Below are positions 7,649 through 15,904 of a stretch of DNA of 64,000 bases, in pieces. A program made the position numbers and the translations under genes. This stretch comes from Ravibacter sp964559125 (GTDB taxonomy: Bacteria; Bacteroidota; Bacteroidia; Cytophagales; Spirosomataceae), in assembly GCA_964559125.1 (NCBI GenBank), contig CAZLGW010000028.1, positions 10,998 to 74,997 on the forward strand. The letters run 5' to 3'. A model generated the notes under the pieces. It was not told the DNA's origin. It was given only the letters and a program-made list of their open reading frames with translations, and made no database searches. Numbering within the stretch: position 1 is the first letter of the stretch; every line of letters begins with the position of its first letter.

Positions 7649-7814
7649 CGTCTGTAACGCTTTGTAACGGCTGATTTTCACGGTCTGCCGTATTTCCTCC
7701 TTATGTTTATCCGCTGTTGATCCAGACCGTAGATCTGTATGGCACGTGTTCCCGGATCACGAGAATACCTCATAGCTGTAAACATTTCCAATCACGCCGA
7801 ACCTTTTTTTGTAT

Positions 7815-10800
7815 ATGAAAACAACGTTATTGTTCCTCTTTTTTCTGGTATTTACAGGGATTTCAGTAAAGGCTGCCATACGGTATGTGAAGTCTGGCGG
7901 GACTGGTGACGGCAGCTCCTGGAATGCCGCCAGCGGTGACCTGCAGTTGATGATAACAAATTCGGCGGATGGCGATCAGGTCTGGGTTGCGAAAGGAACC
8001 TATACTCCTCCTAACCGAACCGTTCTTTCCACAGGAGCTGACCCGGCTGACCGGGCCTTTGTGCTGAACTATGGTGTGAAGATATACGGCGGCTTTCCGG
8101 AAAACGGTGGTACCTGGGCGCAACGGGATTGGGTTGTGAATGAGACTATACTTTCAGGTTCTCTGGGAAATGATTTTCATGTTAATCATGTGGTGATTTC
8201 GGTTGGCGACGTGGGTACTGCCTGTTTGGATGGATTTGTTATCAGGGATGGAAAGGCCAGGCTTCATTCAGGGCAGGACTACCAAATCTGGCTCTATGGG
8301 TCGGCCATGTCCTTTTCCGTGCACAAACAATTTGGGGGAGGGATATCGCTAAGCAGCTCAAGCCCGAGGCTGGAGAACCTCGTCATTCGTAATAATTCAT
8401 CAGAATTCTATGGAGGAGGTATCTATGTGGTCTTTTCAAGCCCGACCCTGGTTAACGTGACGATTACCGACAATTATTCGTCCGTACACGGCGGCGGAAT
8501 GGTTGTGAATGGAAACAGTGCGCTTTCAACTCCCCCTCCTGTTCTTCACAATGTGACGATAGAAAAAAACACCGCTGAGCAATCGGGGGGAGGGGCCAGT
8601 TGCTTTTTCCCGGTAACATTCCATAATGCGACCATTCGCGGAAATCGGGCCAATTCGAATGGTGGAGGATTGTTTTGGAGTGCGGCAGCGGAGGGCTCAC
8701 TAACCAATGTCGTTATTTCGGGAAACATCGCTACTAATGGTGGAGGGATGTATTTGGCTGCGTCATCACCGGTTATTACTAACGCAACGATCTCCGGAAA
8801 TTACACGTATCCATCGTCGACGAGCAGCAGCGGTATCATGAGTAACGGAGCATCGAATCCGTTGATCCGCAATTCGGTAATATGGGGAAATACGGGCGCT
8901 GCGGATTATACAGGCGGGATAGCCGACGCGTCTGCCAATAATTATATCAAGGGTCTCGCGGCCCATAACGGATCTGAACCCTATATCGGGAGCAATTTTT
9001 TTATTGATCCTGTCGAAGCAGCGCTTAATACCCCCACCGCAACGGGAGATTTTCGCCTGAAAGATAGCAGCCCTGCCATTGAAGCAGGAAATAGTAGTTA
9101 TCTGCCTGCCGGAACTACCACCGACCGGGACGGAAACCCTCGAATCCGGCTCTGTGAGGTCGACGCCGGCGCCTTCGAATATGCAGCCGATCACCTGAAC
9201 CTATCCTTTTACGTAGACGCATCAAATGGCGGCGATTCCTATACGGGAAAGGGTTGGGACAACGCCTACAAGACGCTGGGCTATGCGCTGCAGAAGGTCG
9301 CGCAGCTATGCCCATCCGTCACCGCTGAGATTTACGTGGCCGGAGGATTTTACTATCCGACGGGGGAGCAGGGAGGTGATGACCGGGATGCTGCCTTTGT
9401 GATACCGCAGCGGGGAGGGGTTAAGCTCTATGGCGGCTATCACCCGGGTACGGGTGTAAGGGATATTGGCGCTTTTTCGACTGTACTCAGCGGTGACATC
9501 AATACCCCGGGAACCTATACGGATAACAGCCACCATGTGTTGGTGCTGGCCGGGCTTGGGTCAGGTGCCGATAGTGTGGTGATTGATGGTTTTACGATAA
9601 CAGGCGGATATGCTATGGGCGAGGAGGGGATTACGATCAACAACACCTCGATCCCCCGGAGCGAAGGGGGCGGTATTTATGCGGCCAATAACAGTAATAA
9701 TCCCAATATAGCCATTCGCCATTGCAGGATACAGGATAACAAAGCGGATCGGGCAGGAGGTATGCGCAATGCAAACGGAACAGATCCGTTGGTGGCCTAT
9801 TGTTTCTTCTCAGGAAATGAAGCGATCATTAACAACGGGGGCGCCATGTACAATTCGCACAATGCTTCACCCCTTGTGCTCAACAGCCTTTTCACCGGCA
9901 ATAAAGCCCAGGCCAACGGAGGGGCTGTCTATAACTATTATAATGTGGCGTTTGCTGCCTTCAGTTGCACCATGTCGGGCAACAATAGTATGTCCGGATC
10001 GGGAGCTGTCCACAATTATTCGCTTAACGACGTAATTTCTTCGAATGTCGTTGCCAAAATCTACAATAGCATTGTGTGGCAAAATTCCGGCGGACTGATC
10101 AACCAGGGAATCCATAGCATTTCTCCGGTAGCGCATAGCCTGGTACAGGGCTGGACGGAGGAGGGCAGTATTTCAGGTGTCTCAAACCCGGTTTTCCGGC
10201 AGGCCCCGGGGTATCCCTCTGCGCCTTTTACGGATGGTGATTACCGGGTCAGGCCATGTGTTCCGGTAATTGACGCAGGAAATAACGAATGGGTAGATGA
10301 GTTTGGGTTGCTTACCGACATTGCGGGCAACCCTCGCAAAAGGGACGGAATAACGGATATCGGCGCGTATGAGAACCGGCGTTTTAGCCTCGCTGCTACC
10401 CCTGGTGCCACCGTGAATGCTACCGACATTTGTTATAGTGAAGGGTGGTTGTACTATTACGACCCGGAGGATAACGCGGTGGCGCTTGGGATTTATTACC
10501 AGGAAGGAGATCTACTCTGGGGTGTAACCTCCAATCTGAATAGTAGCTACGGATCAGGGAATGCGGCGATGCTCGAAAAGCCCTTTGGTCAGAACTTTGA
10601 CCTGATCCCTCTTAACCGGAGTTGGACCGCACAGGCATCCAGTGAAATTACAGAACCTCTTCCTGTCCGCTACTTCGTCAGTGAGGACGATCTTGCGGAC
10701 CTGGATGGTAACAACGGATTTAGCGGCCTTGTCCTCTACAAAATAAATGGCGCGGATGCCTATAACACAGCGGCCGACGGCTACAAGGAGTATAGCTATA

Positions 10801-11456
10801 CCAATGCCGACGCGCCGGGCGCAAACCAGTTTAGTACAGGGATTTTCCGGGGATTGGACTATGTGCAGTTTGCCGTGACCAGTCTAAGCAGTGGTGCGCT
10901 TGCCGTAAAAAACAACGATCCGCTGCCGGTATCACTGGCTGATTTCAGCGTGCGTAAAGAGGAGCATCATGCCCTGCTGACCTGGCAGACGACTGCCGAA
11001 GTCAACGCCTCCCATTTTGATATAGAGCGCAGCGCCGACGGCCGGTCCTGGCAAAAAATCGGACAGGTGGGATCCAAAGGTACCGAAGGGGCGCTTGCCG
11101 ATTATACCTTTCGCGACCGGTTTCCGCTTTCACCACAGGAAAGAGGGGCCGCTTTACGGTACTACCGGCTGAAAATGACGGACTTTGACGGGACTTTTTC
11201 CTATTCTGAAATCCGCTCCCTCCGCTGGGACGGCGCCGCTCCTGTCGCGGCCGTCATTTACCCTAACCCGGCGAGTGGGTATATCAAAGTAGAAACCGCA
11301 ACCGGCGGCCTGCTGCTTGTCAGCGATATTGCCGGCCGACGCCTGACGGAGATAAACGCACAGGCAGGCATAAACGAAATGGATGTCCGTAACCTACCTG
11401 CAGGCGTGTATTTCGTGTCTATCAACGGTATCTCGCTACGATGGGTGAAGCAGTAA
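7815..11456 (+). CDS. Secreted parallel beta-helix protein with T9SS sorting domain
   Basis: A 1213-residue extracellular protein. Signal peptide MKTTLLFLFFLVFTG to about residue 20, then two tandem beta-helix modules. Each opens with a similar entry (RYVKSGGTGDGSSWNAASGD at about 25, and FYVDASNGGDSYTGKGWDNA at about 464) and contains rungs rich in GGGI or GGGM and NNS or GNxA turns. After the second helix come a beta domain (about 860-1035), a stalk beginning LPVSLADFSVRKEEHHALLTW, and a C-terminal type A sorting domain (IYPNPASGYIKV to GVYFVSI). T9SS cargos of this kind are released or anchored at the cell surface. The ATG at 7815 is used because the frame upstream only offers TTG. Ligand or activity is unknown; beta-helices often bind polysaccharide. 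Confidence 0.85.
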   Translation: MKTTLLFLFFLVFTGISVKAAIRYVKSGGTGDGSSWNAASGDLQLMITNSADGDQVWVAKGTYTPPNRTVLSTGADPADRAFVLNYGVKIYGGFPENGGTWAQRDWVVNETILSGSLGNDFHVNHVVISVGDVGTACLDGFVIRDGKARLHSGQDYQIWLYGSAMSFSVHKQFGGGISLSSSSPRLENLVIRNNSSEFYGGGIYVVFSSPTLVNVTITDNYSSVHGGGMVVNGNSALSTPPPVLHNVTIEKNTAEQSGGGASCFFPVTFHNATIRGNRANSNGGGLFWSAAAEGSLTNVVISGNIATNGGGMYLAASSPVITNATISGNYTYPSSTSSSGIMSNGASNPLIRNSVIWGNTGAADYTGGIADASANNYIKGLAAHNGSEPYIGSNFFIDPVEAALNTPTATGDFRLKDSSPAIEAGNSSYLPAGTTTDRDGNPRIRLCEVDAGAFEYAADHLNLSFYVDASNGGDSYTGKGWDNAYKTLGYALQKVAQLCPSVTAEIYVAGGFYYPTGEQGGDDRDAAFVIPQRGGVKLYGGYHPGTGVRDIGAFSTVLSGDINTPGTYTDNSHHVLVLAGLGSGADSVVIDGFTITGGYAMGEEGITINNTSIPRSEGGGIYAANNSNNPNIAIRHCRIQDNKADRAGGMRNANGTDPLVAYCFFSGNEAIINNGGAMYNSHNASPLVLNSLFTGNKAQANGGAVYNYYNVAFAAFSCTMSGNNSMSGSGAVHNYSLNDVISSNVVAKIYNSIVWQNSGGLINQGIHSISPVAHSLVQGWTEEGSISGVSNPVFRQAPGYPSAPFTDGDYRVRPCVPVIDAGNNEWVDEFGLLTDIAGNPRKRDGITDIGAYENRRFSLAATPGATVNATDICYSEGWLYYYDPEDNAVALGIYYQEGDLLWGVTSNLNSSYGSGNAAMLEKPFGQNFDLIPLNRSWTAQASSEITEPLPVRYFVSEDDLADLDGNNGFSGLVLYKINGADAYNTAADGYKEYSYTNADAPGANQFSTGIFRGLDYVQFAVTSLSSGALAVKNNDPLPVSLADFSVRKEEHHALLTWQTTAEVNASHFDIERSADGRSWQKIGQVGSKGTEGALADYTFRDRFPLSPQERGAALRYYRLKMTDFDGTFSYSEIRSLRWDGAAPVAAVIYPNPASGYIKVETATGGLLLVSDIAGRRLTEINAQAGINEMDVRNLPAGVYFVSINGISLRWVKQ

Positions 11457-11462
11457 TGAGAA

Positions 11463-11510
11463 GATACCCGGCCCCATCCTGATAGCTATCGGGACAGAGG
11501 CCGGGGTATC
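11463..11510. terminator. Bidirectional hairpin between convergent genes
   Basis: GATACCCGGCC at 11463-11473 pairs with GGCCGGGGTATC at 11499-11510 (one bulge), and the loop itself holds the palindrome GATAGCTATC at 11481-11490. It lies between the stops of the beta-helix gene and the lytic transglycosylase gene and could end both transcripts. There is only a short T-rich stretch on the plus side. The segment GCTATCGGGA recurs at 17338-17347 and, inverted, at 17372-17381. Confidence 0.6.
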
Positions 11511-11515
11511 ATTTT

Positions 11516-12340
11516 CTAATTGCTTTGCGCTACCTTCGTATTGTCGGGTATCAGGTCTTTAGGCCTGTTGAGGTAGCTGTGGTATTCTGAAAGCGAGGCC
11601 AGGAAATCTTCATCGAGCCAGGTACTGCTGCGCTCAGGCTTATTGAAAAGCTCCTTTACCGCCACAATTTTGTACACGTATTTCGAGGTTTCACTGTTGA
11701 GCCTGAGCTGGTAGAAGTTGTTTTTCTTCTGCGCGTCCATTTGCCTGATGAGCCTGGCCGGGCCTGCGTTGTATGCGGCGGCGGCGAGTGTCCAGTTTCC
11801 AAGTTCTCCGTACAGCCATTTCAGGTATTTGGCGGCTGCGTGGGTCGACTTTACAAGGTCGGTGCGTTCGTCTACGATATCGTCAACCCGCAACCCGAGC
11901 GCTATGGCTGTCTGCGGCATGAACTGCCAGTAGCCTACCGCCCCTTTCGGAGAAACAGCAAATGATGTAAAGTTGCTCTCAACCAGCGGGATGTAGACAA
12001 GATCCGTAGGGAGGTTGTATTGCCTGAGGATCTTGCTGATTACTTTCAGGTCGGCCGCAACCTGCTTCTTGTATTCCCTGTAGTTGGGGTGGCTGAAATG
12101 CTTTACTGCGTTGTGGTAACGGCGGGCAACGTGCGATTCTGTAAGGGGTAGCTCGTCGCCGCAAAAGTCAATCTGGAGCATGGTCGTATCGATGACGGGC
12201 CCCGCAATAGTCTGTGTGCTGTCTGTTGATGAAACACCTTCTGTTGATCCGCTGATTTCATCGATCAGCTGGATGGTTTGTCTGCTTATATGTCCTGTAA
12301 AAATAACGGACAACAAAATCAAAACTACATACCGTAACAT
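11516..12340 (-). CDS. Lytic murein transglycosylase (SLT domain, MltD-like)
   Basis: A 274-residue exported enzyme that cuts peptidoglycan glycan strands with 1,6-anhydro product formation. The first 20 residues are a signal peptide or anchor. The SLT domain is clear: catalytic Glu121 in PLVESNFTS, then GAVGYWQFMPQTA (about 134-146), and AYNAGP at 189-194. There is no LysM domain after it, so it is shorter than E. coli MltD. It diverges from the CoA-transferase gene; a TATCTTTG box lies about 35 bp before its start. Confidence 0.9.
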   Translation of the reverse strand: MLRYVVLILLSVIFTGHISRQTIQLIDEISGSTEGVSSTDSTQTIAGPVIDTTMLQIDFCGDELPLTESHVARRYHNAVKHFSHPNYREYKKQVAADLKVISKILRQYNLPTDLVYIPLVESNFTSFAVSPKGAVGYWQFMPQTAIALGLRVDDIVDERTDLVKSTHAAAKYLKWLYGELGNWTLAAAAYNAGPARLIRQMDAQKKNNFYQLRLNSETSKYVYKIVAVKELFNKPERSSTWLDEDFLASLSEYHSYLNRPKDLIPDNTKVAQSN

Positions 12341-12375
12341 TCATTCTTATTTCGTGAAACATATTTTTCGGCCTG

Positions 12376-12383
12376 CAAAGATA
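12376..12383 (-). promoter_or_regulatory. Candidate -7 box of the lytic transglycosylase gene
   Basis: Minus strand TATCTTTG followed by CAGGC, a match to TAnnTTTG, about 35 bp upstream of the start codon. No matching -33 element was seen. Confidence 0.4.
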
Positions 12384-12538
12384 GTGAAATATAATTTATC
12401 TTATCGATCCGACTTGTAAATAACTGTAAATTAACGAGATTAGTATTTAGAATTTGAATAAAAGTTATTTAACGGTACTAATCAAAGGTATGAGGCGTCA
12501 GCTATGAGCGTTGAGGTGGAGGAATAGTAGTGCCGGTT

Positions 12539-12573
12539 TTTGCTGGAAGTTGAAAAAGTAATAGATAGTTTTG
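12539..12573 (+). promoter_or_regulatory. Candidate promoter of the CoA-transferase gene
   Basis: TTTG at 12539-12542 and TAGTTTTG at 12566-12573, 23 bp apart, resemble the Bacteroidota -33 and -7 elements with a slightly long spacer. The start codon is 24 bp after the -7 box. Confidence 0.45.
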
Positions 12574-12596
12574 CGCCTTCATCCTGATAGGTACTT

Positions 12597-14081
12597 ATGA
12601 CAGAAGATCGCATTCATAGAAACGATTTAAGGAACAGAATTATTACACGGGAAGAGGCGGCATCCAGAATAAAGGATGGAATGGTAATTGCCACCAGTGG
12701 TTTTACCAAAGCCGGCGACAGCAAAGAGGTTCTGCCGGCCCTTGCCGAGCGGGCACTCACTGATCCGTTAAAAATTACGCTGATGACAGGCGCTTCCCTG
12801 GGTCACGGCACCGACGGAAAACTTGCCGAAGCCGGGGCGCTTTCGGTAAGGCTTCCCTTCCAGGTCGACCCGATCCTGCGGAAAAAAATAAATGAAGGGG
12901 AGGTGCTTTTCATCGATCAGCATCTCAGCGAAACTGCGGAATGTATTAAAACCGGCCATTTCCCCCCGATAGACTATGCCATCATAGAGGCGTCACAGAT
13001 CCTGGCCGACGGGAGTATTGTGCCCACTACGTCAGTCGGCAATTCGGCGGTTTTCTGTCAACTGGCACGAAAAATCATAGTGGAGGTGAATACGTCCGTA
13101 CCACTTTCGGTAGTGGGAATCCACGACATTTTTTCGGCAGGAACCTATCCGAACCGTACCGTTATCCCGATTTTATCGCCCGACAGCAGGATAGGCAGGC
13201 CTTCCATAGCGGTTGATCCCGACAAGATCGAGGGTATTGTCTGGACGGATATACCTGACAGCCCTGCAGACGCTGCCTCCGACGACGATGCCACCCGTAA
13301 TATTGCAGGCCACCTGATCGATTTTTTCTCCTGGGAAGTAACAAAAGGCCGCCTGAAAGAGAGCCTTTTACCGCTGCAGGCCGGGATCGGGAAGGTTGCC
13401 AACTCCATCCTGAGAGGGCTGGTGACCAGCCGGTTTCATGATCTTACCATGTATTCGGAGGTATTGCAGGATAGTACCTTCGATCTGTTTGATGCGGAGA
13501 AGCTGAACTTTGCTTCCGGATCGTCTATTACGCTGTCACAATCTTACCAGGAAAAGGTATTCGGAGATTTTGAGAGGTACAAGCACAAACTTATCCTGCG
13601 CCCCCAGGAAATCAGCAACGCGGTCGGGCTGATCAGGAGGCTTGCGGTCATTTCCATCAATACCGCCCTGGAATGTGATATTTACGGCAACATCAACTCC
13701 ACGCACATTACGGGCACTCATATGATGAACGGCATCGGAGGATCGGAAGATTTTGCCCGCAACAGCTACCTGAGTATTTTCGTTACCCCCTCCGTTGCCA
13801 AAAAAGGAGCCATCTCTTCTATTGTCCCGATGGTGTCTCATGTCGATCATACCGAACACGACGTGGATATTATCGTAACAGACGAAGGACTGGCTGATCT
13901 CAGAGGCCTTGCGCCGCGTCAGCGTGCGAAGGTGATCATAGAAAATACCGTCCACCCCGATTACCGCCCCCGTTTGGAATCCTATTTCGAGAGGGCGTTA
14001 AAAAGGGGCGGCCATACCCCGCACCTGCTGGAAGAAGCGCTCAGCTGGCACCGTTCGCTGCAGGAGACAGGGAGGATGTAA
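12597..14081 (+). CDS. Acetyl-CoA hydrolase/transferase family protein (succinate CoA-transferase type)
   Basis: A 494-residue cytoplasmic CoA-transferase. The N-terminal half has GASLGHGTDG and the family region YAIIEASQI with TTSVGNSAVF; the C-terminal half has YSEVLQD at about 286-292, where Glu288 sits at the position of the catalytic Glu of this class, and GIGGSEDFARNSY at about 379-391, the oxyanion/CoA-binding loop. The closest well-studied relatives are succinyl-CoA:acetate CoA-transferase (AarC) and Cat1, which move CoA between succinate and acetate. Substrates here are inferred from family only. Its last 41 bp overlap the 3' end of the convergent PhyH-type gene. Confidence 0.85.
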   Translation: MTEDRIHRNDLRNRIITREEAASRIKDGMVIATSGFTKAGDSKEVLPALAERALTDPLKITLMTGASLGHGTDGKLAEAGALSVRLPFQVDPILRKKINEGEVLFIDQHLSETAECIKTGHFPPIDYAIIEASQILADGSIVPTTSVGNSAVFCQLARKIIVEVNTSVPLSVVGIHDIFSAGTYPNRTVIPILSPDSRIGRPSIAVDPDKIEGIVWTDIPDSPADAASDDDATRNIAGHLIDFFSWEVTKGRLKESLLPLQAGIGKVANSILRGLVTSRFHDLTMYSEVLQDSTFDLFDAEKLNFASGSSITLSQSYQEKVFGDFERYKHKLILRPQEISNAVGLIRRLAVISINTALECDIYGNINSTHITGTHMMNGIGGSEDFARNSYLSIFVTPSVAKKGAISSIVPMVSHVDHTEHDVDIIVTDEGLADLRGLAPRQRAKVIIENTVHPDYRPRLESYFERALKRGGHTPHLLEEALSWHRSLQETGRM

Positions 14082-14955
14082 GTAAAAGCGGGAAAAACTG
14101 CCCCTGCATCCGGTTGCCTTTGGTAATAACGGGTACACCGGCCAGCAGCTCATTATCGCTATCCGACACAGTTCCGTCGGCAAAGACATTCAGAACGAAC
14201 GCACGTCGCGGTCTTTCCGACAGGTTTTCGTAGGAGCCGTGCACCGTAAGAGGGTGATGGAAAGTGGCATACCCTTTTTCCATCTCTACAGGGACGGGCT
14301 TGAATTCCGCCTTTTGCGCATCGGTCAGGTAATCCATGAGGCCTTCCATATCGCCGGCCAGCTCCGGTTTGTCGAGCAAACCCCACCGGTGACTCCCGGG
14401 GATGTAGTAGACACACCCGTTTTCTGTAGTAGCGTCGTCAAGACCTGTCCAGCAGGTCAGGTGCTGCATCGGTATCGTACGGGTCCAGTAAGAATAATCC
14501 TGGTGCCAGGCCACTACGCCGCCATGCCTGGCCGGCTTGCAGAAAAGCTGGTCGTGCCAGAAGCGTACAGGCTGCTCACCGAGCAGCTGGCTGGCAGCCA
14601 TGAGGAATGCCGGGTTCCAGAGGACATCGTGAAAGCCGGGTTTTACGCGCCAGGCGCCCAGGGCGTGTAGCAGCACCTTTCCGGGATCGGACGACTCGTT
14701 GGAGTGGAATTCATAAAACAGCTCATGGCCCGGATGCTCCGGGTCGACCAGGTCTGCCAGCTCTTTATTCAACTGGTCTACCTGCCAGGGTTCCAGCAAC
14801 TTAACATTTGCAAGGTATCCATGCTCGTTAAAAAATTCCACCTGGTCATCTGTCAGGCGGTAAGGTTCCCATTCTTCGGGCGTTGCAGGAAACCGGAAAA
14901 GGTCGGATATCAGTTCGTGGCACTTTGACAGATCGTCAATTTGTTTTTCTGGCAT
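14041..14955 (-). CDS. Phytanoyl-CoA dioxygenase (PhyH) family protein
   Basis: A 304-residue Fe(II)/2-oxoglutarate-dependent oxygenase. Metal ligands are seen as His151 and Asp153 in WHQDYSYW and His239 in TVHGSYENL; Arg251 in RPRRAFVLN would bind 2-oxoglutarate. These are the family's standard positions. The substrate cannot be told; bacterial members hydroxylate many small molecules. The C-terminal 14 residues are encoded opposite the end of the CoA-transferase gene. A perfect TAACTTTG box precedes the start by about 40 bp. Confidence 0.85.
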   Translation of the reverse strand: MPEKQIDDLSKCHELISDLFRFPATPEEWEPYRLTDDQVEFFNEHGYLANVKLLEPWQVDQLNKELADLVDPEHPGHELFYEFHSNESSDPGKVLLHALGAWRVKPGFHDVLWNPAFLMAASQLLGEQPVRFWHDQLFCKPARHGGVVAWHQDYSYWTRTIPMQHLTCWTGLDDATTENGCVYYIPGSHRWGLLDKPELAGDMEGLMDYLTDAQKAEFKPVPVEMEKGYATFHHPLTVHGSYENLSERPRRAFVLNVFADGTVSDSDNELLAGVPVITKGNRMQGQFFPLLLTSSLSPAANGAS

Positions 14956-14993
14956 ATCGGGTAAAGGTCAGAATTTTGGATAACTACAGGAAT

Positions 14994-15001
14994 CAAAGTT
15001 A
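14994..15001 (-). promoter_or_regulatory. Candidate -7 box of the PhyH-type gene
   Basis: Minus strand TAACTTTG, exact fit to TAnnTTTG, with a predicted leader of about 30 nt to the ATG at 14955. No clear -33 element. Confidence 0.45.
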
Positions 15002-15094
15002 CAATATATGAACGACTGTAGTTTATAAAACATCATGGTATAGTTTAAAAGAATCAGTTAATTTGTATGATGTAACCACATTCCCTTTAAGCCT

Positions 15095-15898
15095 ATGTTG
15101 TCTTCCCTGAATTTTTCCGGCACAAGAAAAATGGCGCTCCTGGCCTGCGCGCTTTTATTTTTTTCTTCCGTTCACGCACAATCGCCGCGTGGTAAGATGG
15201 ATCTGTACCTTCTTATAGGACAGTCTAATATGGCCGGAAGAGGAAAGATAGATCCAGCCGCTAACGGAGAGAGGGAGGGGATATGGGTTATCCAGGCAGA
15301 TAACCAGTGGAAAAAGGCGAAAGATCCGGTACACTACGATAAACCCACGGTAACAGGCGTCGGGCCTGGTATGGCATTTGCCGAGATGGTCAGGGTAAAC
15401 AACCCGGAAAGGACGATCGGGCTGATCCCCTGTGCGGTGGGAGGAAGCCGCATAGACGACTGGGCGCCGGGGCAAAAGCATGAGCAGACCGGGATCTATC
15501 CCTACGATGCTATGCTGGAAAGAGTAAAAAATGCCCAAAAAAACGGGAAGATCAGGGGGATCATATGGCACCAGGGAGAAGGAGACAGCAGCCCGGAAAG
15601 GAGTGCGGTTTATGATCAGAAGCTAAAGGCATTTTTCAAGAAGCTTAGAAAAGATATCGGTGCGAAAAAAGCGCCGATCGTGATCGGTACACTGGGCGAT
15701 TTTTATGTAAAGAAGAATCCCGACGCAGCTGCCATTAATCGGATAATCGAGAACTTTCCCCTTGAAAACAAACGGGTGTACGCCGTGAGCGCAGCCGGCC
15801 TGAAGGACCTGGGAGACCAGACTCATTTCGACGCCGCCTCTGCGCAGGAGTTGGGACGCAGGTATGCAGAGCAGTTTTTGAGTGCTACGAAGAAATAA
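15095..15898 (+). CDS. Secreted SGNH-fold esterase (sialate O-acetylesterase / CE6 type)
   Basis: A 267-residue exported esterase. Signal peptide ends near SVHAQS (about residue 29). The SGNH blocks are visible: GQSNMAGRG with nucleophile Ser44, the Gly in GGSRIDDW, WHQGEGD, and DQTHFD near residue 244 with the catalytic Asp and His. This matches the family of carbohydrate acetyl esterases (PF03629, CAZy CE6) that remove acetyl groups from xylan or sialic acid. Start 15095 is used; an ATG at 15131 would still leave a signal peptide. It is convergent with the acyl-CoA dehydrogenase, 6 bp between stops. Confidence 0.85.
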   Translation: MLSSLNFSGTRKMALLACALLFFSSVHAQSPRGKMDLYLLIGQSNMAGRGKIDPAANGEREGIWVIQADNQWKKAKDPVHYDKPTVTGVGPGMAFAEMVRVNNPERTIGLIPCAVGGSRIDDWAPGQKHEQTGIYPYDAMLERVKNAQKNGKIRGIIWHQGEGDSSPERSAVYDQKLKAFFKKLRKDIGAKKAPIVIGTLGDFYVKKNPDAAAINRIIENFPLENKRVYAVSAAGLKDLGDQTHFDAASAQELGRRYAEQFLSATKK

Positions 15899-15904
15899 CG
15901 GGGC

